Shown here: positions 24,980 through 37,100 of the stretch, in pieces
How positions within the stretch are numbered: position 1 is the first letter of the stretch
Layout: the number at the start of each line of letters is the position of its first letter
From: Sarcocystis neurona
Taxonomy: Eukaryota > Apicomplexa > Conoidasida > Eucoccidiorida > Sarcocystidae
DNA: 64,000 bases
Assembly (NCBI GenBank): GCA_000727475.1
Contig: KL647290.1
Span: 4,990,405 to 5,054,404, forward strand
Direction: 5' to 3'
The notes under the pieces: generated by a model
Seen by the model: only the letters and a program-made list of their open reading frames with translations
Told to the model about the DNA's origin: nothing
Database searches by the model: none
Translations under genes and position numbers: made by a program

Positions 24980-25055
24980 GCTCGCCTCCAGTAACTGCCG
25001 TTTGAATTTTCAATTCTCACTTCTGCAAGTCAGCTTCTACTGGTGAGTAATGTGT

Positions 25056-25445
25056 TTATAATCCTGACAGCGGTGCTGCCACCTGTTGCTTGTGAAGAGT
25101 TAAGTACAATATCAGCTCAATTTTGGGTCTTGAACTTACGATTCTCAAAGGCTTTGCACTGGTACGCAGTACAAAGCTGTTAAGCGGTGTTTCTTTGCTT
25201 CCGCTCTGTTTGTCTCGAAGTCTGTATCGGAGATCGAACGGTATAAAGAAGCTCCCGCACAGCGAGTCTAATGTCGGTATTAGGTGTTCTACAGAGGAGT
25301 TCACGTCTGTTCCCATCACGCTTTCGTCCCACTTCACTTGTACAACACACTTTTCCGAAACGTACGGCTTCTTGGCTCGCACACAAAAAGCTACGTAGAA
25401 AGGGCAGAGGGGCTCGCCACGACGAGTCATGTGTGCCTTGGTCAA
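25056..25445 (-). CDS. Gene B terminal exon
   Basis: The open frame ends at TAA (25056). Coding-like sequence begins near KKPYVSEKCVVQVKWDESVM, with AG acceptors at about 25424 or 25407. It continues through FFIPFDLRYRLRDKQ and PKIELILYLTLHKQQ. A perfect donor (GAATC/GTAAGT after 25140) lies inside, so an alternative shorter form is possible, but the frame stays open to the stop without using it. No domain recognised. Confidence 0.55.
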   Translation of the reverse strand: MTKAHMTRRGEPLCPFYVAFCVRAKKPYVSEKCVVQVKWDESVMGTDVNSSVEHLIPTLDSLCGSFFIPFDLRYRLRDKQSGSKETPLNSFVLRTSAKPLRIVSSRPKIELILYLTLHKQQVAAPLSGL

Positions 25446-28400
25446 TGAAGATCCACGGTTTGGTAAAGCGTTATGAAAGAGCGTGAAATCTTTCGTATTG
25501 CCACGCTACACGAAAATCTCGATCGGAAGCAAAATGGGCTTTTCTGGCAGCGCATCCCATGGCCTCCCTGTTACTGAGGAACTACACACATGGATGTAAT
25601 ATACATTTCCCCCTAAAATGTTCTCTACGACGCTCATTAAATGTGGGCTAGAAGACGATGCTTCCTCAAGTTGTGTCGCCGACATCCCGACAACTGACAT
25701 ACGTGTCACAATACGGCAGCGTATTCATGTATCTAGCTTGTACAGGCCCACAGGTAAACCCACACATATCATAAGATAAAGCTTTTTGTCTGCACAGTAT
25801 GTTTTCCTCGCGTCTCTTGAGCAGCCTGCTGTCAACAGCCTCGGCGAATACCACATTATGTGGTTATTCCAGGTAAAAGTGCCGAATCGCATGTTCCTGT
25901 AATGCTACTCACTTGTGCCTCGTACAAGACCGCGTGGAAGTGCCCTATACCGGAGGTTCCGTGCTGCGGTAGCTTCTCGCGGGGCACGCAGTCGCTGAAG
26001 CGATGGAGTGTGCTCTCGAATTCAAAGAGGGTATGTACTTGTCCTCGAGCGGATTGAAACCTCAACGGTTCCACTATGGGTCACACGTATGCGTGTGTGC
26101 AGATACAGGTGACTAACTCTTCACGTACGCAGATGCAAGCAGCACGGAATGTGTACACAAGCGTTCGAATGCACATACGTATGTATAGATCTATATATAT
26201 ATATACATATATATATATGTACAGAATAATTTGGAGGGCGCTGCACCCTGACGTGAGCGCTGACTGAAAGACACGGTTAGCTAAATAAGGTGCCCGCGCC
26301 ACAACATGGAGACGAAGTGTACGACATTTGATTACAACGTAGCCAAATAAGAGGGTAAACATTTTGTTGTCCCCCTTTCCAGCGGTGGGCTAAGAGTGAT
26401 GGATTCACCGGCCCGTGAGCCTGCAGAATTGTGAATGCTCCATTCACAATTCCCTTGTATACACATACTAGTGGCAATGCGGTCGTACATACAAGAAGCC
26501 ATGCGCACATCCGTGTGCACACTCCTGTACATGTATAGGGTATGAATCTATTTATCTGTGAAAATGGGCTTGAGAGCAAGCGACGCCAAAACAGGAGTGA
26601 CCCGCGTGTACACGGCGCCGGCGCACCTGCTTACGCAAAAGAGAGCCTTACTGGGAAGGTGAGGAACTATGAGGTGGCCAACTTCATCGTGTCTGTACCC
26701 GAGTCATCTCGTCGGGGTTACTGCAAACTCGACTACTGTCTTGTAACGGAAACGGGCACACAGTAGAGATACACATAAGCAGCTTCTTCAACTCCACTGC
26801 TCAGCAGTTCAACTTTGCAGTTTTCACTTAGCCTATAGGGAGATGGATGCATAAGACAGATCTCAGTCACGTTAGGATGACAGAAGAACGCGCAGTAGAC
26901 ACGAACTGCTACCAGCCCGACGTGACTCAGCATGCAGATCGATACGACTATAAAGCGGCATGCCTAAAGGTGAAACCAACGAGATCGCCAACTTTGCCGC
27001 ACATACTTGTAAATTTGGGCAGTACCCCGTGCACGCCCGCGCCGGGGACACCACAGAAACGTGTGAACCAAGTAGTCTCTTCAGGGCTCGTGTCTCTTCT
27101 CTTGTCAGGAAGGCGCGTACGGCCTGAAATCGCGACGCCTGCGTGGAAGAAACACCGATTCCCGTGTCACTGCCCCTTTTTTAATCCTGTAGAGCGTAGT
27201 TGAGACAGGTGCCCGATTCCGGGAGATAACGCCGTCGGTTTACCAGAACAGCTTGTGTCGCGATTTGTCCCAGATCACCGTTTCACGTCATGAGAAGATG
27301 TAAGGACACACAGGCACCACTACAGCCGTTACCACACACTTGTGAGTGAACAGTTATAAACCCATGCAATGGGGGTACAAAATTGATGCACATGCCTCTT
27401 GACCGTGGCGGTGTTAACCGCACGACGCTACATCCAATTTTTGTTTGCTACACGAATACACGCCATAAAAAGTTGAACAAAGCTGCGCCATAGGATCTAT
27501 CTCCAGTGGAATACTTGAAACACCAGTCAAGTTCGGTCCCGAGAAGTGTACACCATAAACGTTTACGTAACTGGCATGCGGAACTTACTAAACTTTCACG
27601 AATCGTGGCTTTTCGTGTGAACTCTTGAAAGGACCAGGGGATTTGGACGTGCGTTGGCTAGGCCGCGAAAAAGCCGAACTTCTCGCGCTTAGACTACCTT
27701 GAGAGTCGAGGGTCGCGTGATCCTCCCAGCAAAATATGCTGCTGGATACAACGTTGTCGTAGGTCACTCCCTCCGACGCCTGCGCAATTATTCGAGCCGT
27801 AGCTAAAACATGTACATCATAATGCTACATAATGCGTAGAAAAAAACAAAATCGGTTCCGTTTACCCTTATATCTTGGCTGTGACAAACGTAACGCAGCC
27901 GCTACTAGAGAACCATGTCCGACAAATGAAATATCAGCGAGTTAAACGACTCGCGTTTCACGCAAAACGTGTGGCTGGTGGCTTGCCGCATCTCCATTCA
28001 CAGGGCCTAGTTCAACGGCTCAATGCGAAATCGCTTGCGTCCAGCCCTCAAACACGCACCAATGCCTGAGCCTGCAACCACAGAGAAGCGCAAATACAAG
28101 TAATGATAAATTTACGCACACGGTGGAACAGGTGTGGCGCAGCGTTATGTATGACGCACTGTAGAAGTTGTTTCCAACCCCCTGCCACTCCTGGCGCCGA
28201 TCCTTAAGTGGAAGCGCTTTCTTAGGGTCAACGATAAGCGCCATCTGCTGCTGTTGCCCCGCTGCTACGCAGTGCTGGTGTGGCCGTGTCAACTGCTGGT
28301 GAAGCACTCCCACGTTTTGCTGGACGGTGTCCCTGCTTTGTTGTGCCTGCGTTGAGATAGCAGGGGAGAGCTAGCCTCTAGTTCAAAGCTTGCTCCGCAG

Positions 28401-31400
28401 TAGATGATCTGCAGAAGAGACTATTCGCATACTGCTAACATCGACGAGCTCGCACCTCTCTGGCATACAGGCACACACATATGTGTGTAGATACCTAGAA
28501 ACGCACACCTTCTTCATACCTTACGCCGAATTCTTTCAAAGGCGTGTCCTGCTACTGCAGGCAAGCCTATTCTCATTTTCAAAGCCTTCTCCCTGTCACC
28601 TTTCGTCCCAAACTTGAATCAGTCACCTGCTGTTCAGCCCTCTTTCCTCGCTACGCTCGTATTCACGCTCTCTTCGTCCTCCCCTAGAAATGCTGCCCAC
28701 TGGGTTCTGCTCCGCCTCCTAGATGGCTCGCCACCGGCGCGGTCTCCATTCATCTCTAAGGCAGCTAGCTAGCTAGCAGACACTTTCAATCACGGACGCC
28801 TCAACTTTTTCAGATACCACAGACGAGTTGGATCTGCATTTCAGTGACTGCACGTCCTTTTCTCTGCTTTGAGGAAGAGCCGCCCCACAAGATCGGAATC
28901 TGTTACATGAATGGGTGCGTACCTTCGAGGACAAGAGCGACGCGTCCCAGAGCTTCCGGCGTTCCCGCCTCGACTCGGGCCCACGCCTCAGAAACCGCAG
29001 CCGCGAGTATAGCTGCTCGGAAAAATACACGCGCACCGCAAATGGTAAAGACCAAGTCACACCACACAGAAGTACACGTATACATGCGAACTGTTTTTAC
29101 GTAGTATGAGCCACCTGAACAGCACCCGGCTGGTGATGGACATCCTCATACAAAAAATGTGTCGTTTCTTCGCGTAGAGCACGGTTGTCTTTAAAGAAGC
29201 ACCTAACCGTTTGAAGCCATGCACCCATACCAGCAAACGCGAAAGCAAAGACTAAACAGCCTCATCTAAGTACGTATGTCTACACTTACGCGTGTGTACG
29301 TCTGCTCTGAACCAGTGACCACCACACAGAAGCACGTCCTCTGTGGCGTTGCTCTAGTCACTGCTGGAAAATAAAACAGCACGAAAGCAAGCACGTCCTC
29401 AATAAAGAGTCCGTCCTCTTCGTTGATACTGAGTCCCCAAACACGCAGGTGAATTTTTCGTACGAGCAGCTTCGTGTGTAGAGCTCTGCGGGACACAGGG
29501 CTGAGTGCGCCAGCGCACTGGGCATAAACCAGTGTATCGCAGTCAGTGGAAACAAACAAAGAGATTCAGCACCAGGAGATAACCCGAAGAACTTCTTTTT
29601 CGTGTACAGGTCTGCCTCCGCTAGTGAACACGAATGGCAAACCAGGGTGGACAGCGTTGTCTCCGTGGGGGACTGAGGTGATACCATGAGGCACAGTATG
29701 TACGTCTGGGGTGCTCCGGTTTACATACGCGAAGTTTCACTTAGAAAGGATATTGCTCCCCCCAAACCCGTACTTTTACAAGGTGGTACGGAGACCTGTC
29801 GACCCTCACAAACAAACAAAACTACATCGACCCTCAGCAGAAGAGCAGGGTACGTGAACCAAGACCAACCAACAAGCGTGATAGCAGTGGGACAAGAAGG
29901 GGCCTCCGTCTTTCCTGGCACGTTTCTGAGAATCAACAGCGCATCTCCCCGGCAGAGTTCCAGCAAGGCTCTTCTGGCTGAATACGCAGGAAAACAAGGA
30001 CGCAGGACCAACTACTGTTGCCCACTGGGTGTAACCACATATCCACCGCATCGAGCAGACCTCTGGCTTAACACTTGTATAGTGGCGCGTCAAACGATCA
30101 CTTTTGGTGGGCGCAAATGCACAGGCAAACATAAAGAAGCGGCGGCCTACACAACAAATGCAGTGCGAGAGTGTTATGTCCTAAGAACGTATGGAGAGAT
30201 CAGAGGATGGAAACAAGAGACGCGTACGGGCAGCACTGCGCATCGTCTCAGAATACGAAATGACGTACACATATGTCGAATAAACAAAGATCTATGCGGA
30301 ACGTGGACACCGCTTGTGGTCATAATCGACTCCGGGTAACGGAGTGGCACGCGGTGGCATTCACTGTGTGAACGGTACTCGGGAGCATGGAAACGTCCCG
30401 GTCGTGTGTACAGAAGGTCAAACAAAAGGGGACGGGAAAGCCTCTTGACTGCCAATAAGCATAAGCACGTGCAGTTCTCACGAGCTGGGTTGGCTTTTTA
30501 GCAGCAAATTCACCCCAGAAGCACCGGCTGCATCCACCGGCTACAACGGATCGTTTGATCCGCACAACACACGCAAAAAGGTTTTTAACGAAGTACAATC
30601 GCATACCGGCACGGCGCAGATCCACCAGCTGCAAGCTCTCCGGCGTCCGCGTGTGTAACCCTGCGCAGACACAGTTGCAGAAAACAAGTCCACCTGCACG
30701 CCGTACACGCGCAGAAAAAGTCTCGCTACACATTCCTAGCTGAGCTTCAGTGCAATACTATGAACATATGCGCTACTATTCCGAACAAGTCTGGTCCCTG
30801 GTGCAAGACGCGTGACAGGTGACATTTAGCAGCACTGCGTACAGGAATTTCCATACTTGGAAATTCACAGCGGCAGAGAAAGCGTCACGTACAAAAAGCT
30901 ACCAGCAACCCCACTTGCTTAGAATTGAGAGTGGGGTGCCTCCCGAGAATACAGTTGGGCTGTGGCGACGGCACAGTCCAACTATACGCATCAGCAAACA
31001 TACCCTCAGGCATTTCTCGTAGGAACATTATCCACATGTCCTCCTGCGTAGAAAAGAGACACAGGCGCATTAAGCCGGCAAATACTGCAACCTTCCTCCG
31101 GCACGTGCTTGGGCCTTTTATGCATAAATCTGTATATAGTTAGAACACTGTCGTTCGGACACAACCAAAAACGCCGCAGTACCAAAAGAGGAACCGTGCT
31201 TGTTCCCGAGCCACGCTCACTTAAAGACTAGTAGCTTCCGCCTTGGGGTCACTTTAATCTGGTCTTTACTGAAAAGAATGCCTTTCGATAACTGGAAGAA
31301 AATGACAACCGCAGTTGCTTTGCTGCTCGCGGCCATGTTTGCGTGTGCATGTCAAGCACGTAAGTGACACAGAGTGCATGCGTCGACGAATCGCCCACCT

Positions 31401-33318
31401 TGCGGCTCCCCACCCTTCGCGGTGCTGGTAGAGGGAGGGTATGTAGGCTTTTCTGGAGTCAACGTCGGTACTTGCCAACGTGCATACCTTCTTTACATCT
31501 GGCGACAAGCTGTTTACAGGCAAGAATCAGCTCTTCCTGCTACAATTATGGTACGTGATATGGACCGTCAGCATCGGCGTACCTCTCGCTTCCACAATCT
31601 CGCATCAAGCTCTTCCGTCGCCTCCGGCGTAAACTCCAACAGGACTTGCAAGGCAGACGTGGGGGTGCCGATCTGCAGTTGCAATAATGCATGAGATAAC
31701 TATCGTTGGTTAGCTGTGGATCAAAAATGATCTGAACCACATGGCAGGAGGACAACGCTTGACTCTGCAAAATTTTGCTGCACCCAAAGAAGGGCGAGCC
31801 ACATTCTACCGTAAGAGTTTCTAACGGAAATCAGTAGAAGGGCTGAAGTAGGATGTCAGCAAGGGAAGGGCGTGTCATCGGCCTACGGCTCCACACGTGT
31901 TGAGTGTAAACAACAAGCCCGCCGTCCTCTATCCTGTACCACTTCACACGAATTACACTCTACATCAGTCAAACCCGCAGAACACGAGAAGACCCCTGAA
32001 AAGGATGTTCCCTTCGAGTGCAACACAAGGAGATACGCTCTGTCAACAATGCAGCAGTGCCGCTGACTTCCCGCACTGCAGCAGGCGCTGGTGCTTCCAC
32101 AAAACACCGTGTAGGACTTGAGCAGGAAAAAAATTTACCTGGCAGGAGAACAGCCACGGGGCGACGAGCGCCTCCTCGGATTGAAGCGATTTTCTCACAA
32201 CTGCGCGCAGACGGCAATTGACGCAACAAGACGGCATGTGCCGTGGGTATAATCTCTTCCTTCAAAAGCGCTCAAGATTACCACAGAAAGCATCAAGAGG
32301 GGCTACCGCCACCAAATTGAGTTCAACGCGGCGCATGCCATCGAGTAACGCTGTCGGGTGGCTGTACGGCCCCCTCAGCTATCGCCGGAGAGTGACACCT
32401 TTACTGTTTTACTGCAGGCCGCACGGTTCGCACGAGCGAGTGGTACGGATAGAAGAAAAAAACCAACACGGGCAACACACAGTTGCACAGGAAGAGCACG
32501 CAGACGGAAGCTGGCAGCACGGATATATTGTGTAGCAGCCAGCCTAGGCTCTAGGAGATCGTCGTGGAGACAAATTGCATTACTCCGGAAAAATATACAA
32601 GGATGTGTACGGTACGAATTTCTGACGCTCTTCCACAGGAGTAATGCGCTCCGCAGTTTTTGAAGCCTGCGTGCCCGTCGTTCTGCATTTTGCAACGGCG
32701 TGCACGACCAACGCGATACCAGCCTCCTGGTGGAATTAAGACTTCTGCATCCTCGGAGAAGTGGTTCAGAAGAGAACGGGCATCCCGTCCTTAGGCGTAT
32801 ACTAAGAGGCAGGAAAACGTTATGTGAAAATCACACCACAGATCGGCGTACGGCAAGTCCTACCTTCTTCGTCGCTGGGAGGAACCTTCTCAAGTGCCTT
32901 TCCTTTATCCACGGCGTCTGTAAGTAGTAGCACTTGATGTTCAAGCCGTTGAGTTCGTCGTTCGAGGCGAAATCTTTCTGTGCCAGTGTAAAGCGACACT
33001 TATTCAACACAACGATTTCTACACTTTAAGAAACGAGCGAAGGCTTACACACCTGTGCCCAAACACAACAAACCCCGTCGGCAAGCATCCACTACTGCAC
33101 AAATGTGTCCGCACGTAGGCATGCCGCCACGCTTCGATGTGGCTGCGGCGCTGCGACCCGCCAACGTTCCCTCTGCATGATACGCGAGCTGGTACACACT
33201 CACTCTCACCTACTATGAGGGCGCACACATATCTGCATAATATGTGGTTCATTTTGACATGCGACCTGGGCGGGGGAAGATGTTAGATGCTATGGTTCCC
33301 TCTCGTGACGTTCACCAT

Positions 33319-33353
<35 letters not shown>

Positions 33354-33900
33354 GAGTATGTACGTGCAGGCGGCCACGAGTGGGTAAACGAGCTCGCTTT
33401 CATGCACCACAAAGTACATACTTTGTTTTTGCGGCTGTTACGAATGCACAGCAGCACTGCGTGCGCCAGCACCGTAGGTCTCTGCGAAGCAACAACAGGT
33501 GTTCCTCGCGTAGTAACTGCGGCATGTTCATGCACAGCAGGCTGAGTTGTCTCAAGCGCCCCTAGAACGTACGGGCTGTACCTTTTTCCGAATTCTGCAG
33601 ACGGTCGTTTAATTCCCTCACGATTGCCAGAAGCGGATCAAACTTTGTAATCAGGAAAGTCTGCAGTTCTGGTGAGTACGGCGAAGGATTCGCAGGCATG
33701 CGTCCAGCCGCCATTCTTCGTTATACCGAAATCTTCCGGACTCTTCCGCCAACGCGCTTACTTTTCTGCTTCTGCGCTAAGCAAACCGGCAGTCACCGCA
33801 TCATTCCATCTATGTCAACTTTTGCGTCTGGTGAAAGCTCCGCTGTTCCACGGTGATTGTTATGGTTTGCGGGAACTCGCAGAAATTCTCGAACGTGCAT
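25056..33900 (-). CDS. Unrecognised many-exon protein (gene B, about 20 small exons)
   Basis: Exons with good borders, 5' to 3': 33668-33582, 33516-33422, 32917-32864, 32682-32611, 32200-32139, 31672-31583, 31043-31004, 30660-30607, 29977-29804, 29485-29290, 29251-29115, 29012-28923, 28346-28116, 27138-27007, one from 26861, 26073-25913, one from 25839, one near 25709-25506, and about 25407 to the TAA at 25056. From 32917 to 29804 every junction keeps phase. The first half is helical and charged (RRARRLQKLRSALLLWKSV; ATEELDARLWKREEDMWI). The second half has beta-like hydrophobic segments (IHLRVWGLSINEEDGLFI; GGNVYYIHV; EKCVVQVKWDESVMG). I do not recognise the family. A C2-like or arrestin-like fold is possible but unproven. 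An upstream ATG at 33900 (MHVREFLRVP...) may be the start, but its donor phase does not match the next exon. Several junctions (33.4 to 32.9, 29.8 to 29.5 and 26.8 to 26.1 kb) are unresolved. Confidence 0.55.
25913..26073 (-). CDS. Gene B internal exon
   Basis: A phase-1 acceptor (CCCATAG before 26073) and a phase-0 donor (GCACAA/GTGAGT after 25913) bound 161 bases. They encode a soluble segment with QVHTLFEFESTLHRFSDC in the middle. An AT microsatellite at 26182-26219 lies in the upstream intron. The next exon is proposed from 25839 in phase 0. Confidence 0.5.
26182..26219. repeat. AT microsatellite
   Basis: TA-rich repeat with an embedded CATA. It lies in the gene B intron upstream of the exon at 26073. 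Confidence 0.9.
29804..32917 (-). CDS. Gene B core: seven exons with unbroken phase
   Basis: Exons 32917-32864, 32682-32611, 32200-32139, 31672-31583, 31043-31004, 30660-30607 and 29977-29804 join with phases 1-1, 1-1, 1-0, 0-0, 0-1, 1-1 and 1-1. Each has an AG acceptor, mostly after a pyrimidine tract, and a GT donor such as GTAGGA, GTAAAT, GTACGC or GTATGT. The joined product has no stop and reads as one acidic-to-basic helical region ending in a hydrophobic stretch (ALLELCRGDALLILRNVPGK, then GWSWFTYPALLLRVDVVLF). This chain is the strongest evidence that the 25-34 kb region holds one minus-strand gene, since single-frame inspection shows nothing longer than about 60 codons here. Confidence 0.65.
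33318..33353. repeat. AT microsatellite
   Basis: TA dinucleotide run in the gene B intron just after the donor at 33421. Confidence 0.9.
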
Positions 33901-34170
33901 AGTTTTGTGCTCAACTGCTGTGCACAACGGGCGTACCACCCTCCTGCCCGATCCTGCTTCTGTTTTTTTTGTTCAGAACGGGAAAGCTGCGTTAGCAAAA
34001 TCAAAGCGTCGACCAGCACCGCGCGCTTCGAGTATGTGCAAGGTCGCTGAAAATACTGGTGTGTGAACTTCTCTCCTGCGTGCGCGATCGCCCAAGTACG
34101 TGTGCGTATACATACGCATTAGGCCTCAGCACAATACGCATTCCCACGCTGCTTGCAGCATATTCAAACG
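33901..34170. promoter_or_regulatory. Possible shared promoter region between genes B and E
   Basis: About 270 bases separate two opposite-facing ATGs: 33900 on the minus strand (MHVREFLRV) and 34171 on the plus strand (MVSKANMMPDA). If both are real starts, the two genes share a bidirectional promoter. I see no TATA-like or other known element. Both starts are provisional, because the plus-strand ATG also follows an acceptor-like TTGCAG. Confidence 0.3.
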
Positions 34171-37100
34171 ATGGTGTCAAAGGCGAATATGATGCCTGAC
34201 GCGCAACTCGCAAGACGAAGACAAAGGTTCGGAGTAATTCAGCGGGGAAAACCCCTTAGTACAGCCACCGGAAATGACAGCAGTGCACCTGCAGGACTTT
34301 CTGAATTCGCTGCACAAAATTTTCGTCACGTCACCGCGGACTGCCCACGAGTGGGGCGAGGAACGGGATGCATAGCAGGCGTGCACACACGGATTTACAT
34401 GAACCAAACGATACGTGGTCAGACAGGTATGGATATTCAATCAACGAAATATAAATACGTACACATGTACACAGATGGGCTCAACGACCTACTGCGGTGT
34501 TTGTCCGCGTTTGGTAGCTACGTGTCACAGTGTGTAGACCGTAACAACTCAAAGGGCAAGAAACAACTTTCGTCCTGCGCCGAAATTGCGGGGCAGCTGC
34601 GCGCAGGCTCCCCGGTGTAGTAAGAGGAAGATATATCCTTTACTCCATTCGTACATGTCAGGAAACCGTGGACGCACAGGTTCACTTTGTCGGGGGATGG
34701 CCATTCCGGCCAGGAGCATCACAAAGCCTCCAAGCAATGAGAAATCGAAAAAAAAAATACGAGGAAGTCTCCGCTGCGGTTGCAATGTCCAGCCAGGACA
34801 TGAACCGCCCGCCTCAATTGACTTAAACTCTCCCCGTGGTCTCCGTCAGCGCGTTGGTTTGCGGCTAAGACACGTGTGTAACAAAGCAGACGCTCTCCGA
34901 TATCAACCCTGCATCAGCACGGCGTTACCCTTGCGCATACAGAGAGAGCTGGTGGACTGCCTTCAGGTAAAGGAGTGAAGGGCCACACGTGCAAAGGAGT
35001 GACAAATAGATGACAGACCGCAGACTGGAAACTTGCGAGCCTGAGGAACGAGACGGCAGACGTAGGCTGGGGGCGCAGCACTTCGATGAGTCCACAGAAC
35101 ACAAACTTCACACGTGTGTACGCTGCGGCACGGGAAAAACACTCATGGTTTCTTGTCGGCCAGCGAAGCGCTGGGGCAGAGATGGGCGCGTCGAGCACAC
35201 GGTCGTCCACCGGCTGTCTCAGTGCGGAAGCAATCGTCCACTCTGCTGGATGTAGACACTGAAAACAACACGAGAGGTAATGCAGCGTCCTTTAATAAAC
35301 TACGGAATTCACAATTTCCCGTGGTACGTCAGGCGTTGCTGTGCGGCGCGGCGGACAGCGCTAATTTTCCGGGACTGTACTCTGATTTCATTGATATCTA
35401 TCGACGCAGAGGATTGGCCGACAGCACAGGAAAGGCATTTTACTGTACGAAGGCCAATTTTTAAACCCGTGTGGTCAGTCCGCCAAATAGCTGCTCAGCA
35501 TGGTATCCATATTCACGGCAACATCGGGCGTAGCACGCCACAGGTCCCCGTACTCCTTACAGAGACGCCGTAACACCTTAACTGGCTGTTGACACGTCCG
35601 GAGAAATGGGTTAACTTTCTTTTACGGGCGGAGGGCGTAGAACACTTTTTTATGTGGCCAAGCCCCCCAGGTGGTGTTCAAGAAGTCATGGCGTTATGGA
35701 GGGCGCGAAGCGAAGTACAGCGCCATAAGACAGCGAAGAATTCACCGCGGCTAGCGAAAAGCACATCAAACTCCAAAAGGTCCAGAGAGCTTTTGAAATT
35801 CGACTACTGGGCTAGAAGCAACAAAGACGGACCACGCTAGAAGCCCGAATTCGTGCAGGCCTTCCCTGTGAGAAAAGCTGTTTGCGGATGCCTGCGCCAC
35901 AAGACGTGGAGGGGGAAGAGAAGAACGCGGCGGAGGAGGAGTATCCATGAAACTACCCACATGAAGAGCGCAGAAGAGGGAAGGCCTGCTGGGAAAGTGA
36001 GCACGCAGTCGATTCCGTAGATAGAAAGCGCACGTCGCGGAATGATGTAGACATGCTCGTAGGAAGGCCACGAGCACGCGGTACACCCCGCGTTTCCAAC
36101 AGCTGGCCCGTACTGAGTGTGTGACTACGTGCAGAAGTAAATCGCTACTTTTCAAACACAGTCACTACTCAGCTCCACGGCTATGCTGTAGTTCCTCTAA
36201 AAATCAGCTACCACGGCCGTCTCGGCGCCGCGACACAGCCGCAGTGGCGTTTCTTGAGAAGATAAAAGAGGCCTCAATTTTCGTAAGCTCCGTGACTGCA
36301 GCACCTGTTCGCCGGTCGTGTCTAGTGCGCCTTTCCTGCAGAGGAGGCTGCCTGTGGCTGTTGTATCCACGTGTCCATCCGACGCGCTCATTTTTCTACA
36401 GATCGTGGCTGGATCTGGCCTTCTAGTTTTCTCAGACCGAATGCGCACTTCCTTCGCCATGCTTTAGAGTGCCCTTAGGCAGTGAGAACATGTAACTCCG
36501 TGCATCACCAGAGTAGTCTGTCAGCGGCTGGATGGGACAAGCGATAGGTACTAGTCTCTAGTGGTTTCAATCAAAGCATTGTTGCCATGGTCATCTCCGC
36601 TCTGTGGAACTGGTAACGCAAACACGGCATAGCATGACTTCATTGAAGATTTCCCAGCCATCAGGTGTAATCCCTGACGGTTGCCGCTGCAGCCAAACGA
36701 CGAATGCTGTCGGTGCGACAGACGCTGCGGTATTTCTTCAGCACCGAGACGTAGAAAGTTGCATTTGTACATATCGTAGTGCACTGGTGGAATATCATCA
36801 TGTCATACAAGCACATGGTGAACAACTATACACAACTCATTACATACGTATATCGGTACACTGAATGCACTAGGCTCCCACGAAGTTCAACCCACTGAGG
36901 GAGCAAATCGCTTGGACGCGGTCTGGAACGAAGCACTCGCCATGGCAGGCACTCTCGCTGACAATTTTAAGTCGAAGAGCCACGCAATCGCAGCACTACT
37001 GGAGGCCGGGCAAGGGTGTACCACTGCGCCGATATCTCAAAGACGAGTGGGTCACGTAGATTTTTTAGCTGAATGCAGAGAGCTCGGGCAAAATATGAGC

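Noticed and set aside
31503..31530. Possible micro-exon in gene B between 31583 and 31043
   Set aside because: The flanking exons already join in phase 0; adding it breaks the phase.
34549..34785. Minus-strand hydrophobic open frame
   Set aside because: It overlaps the plus-strand gene E region; the hydrophobic run comes partly from a poly-T stretch and no exon chain includes it.
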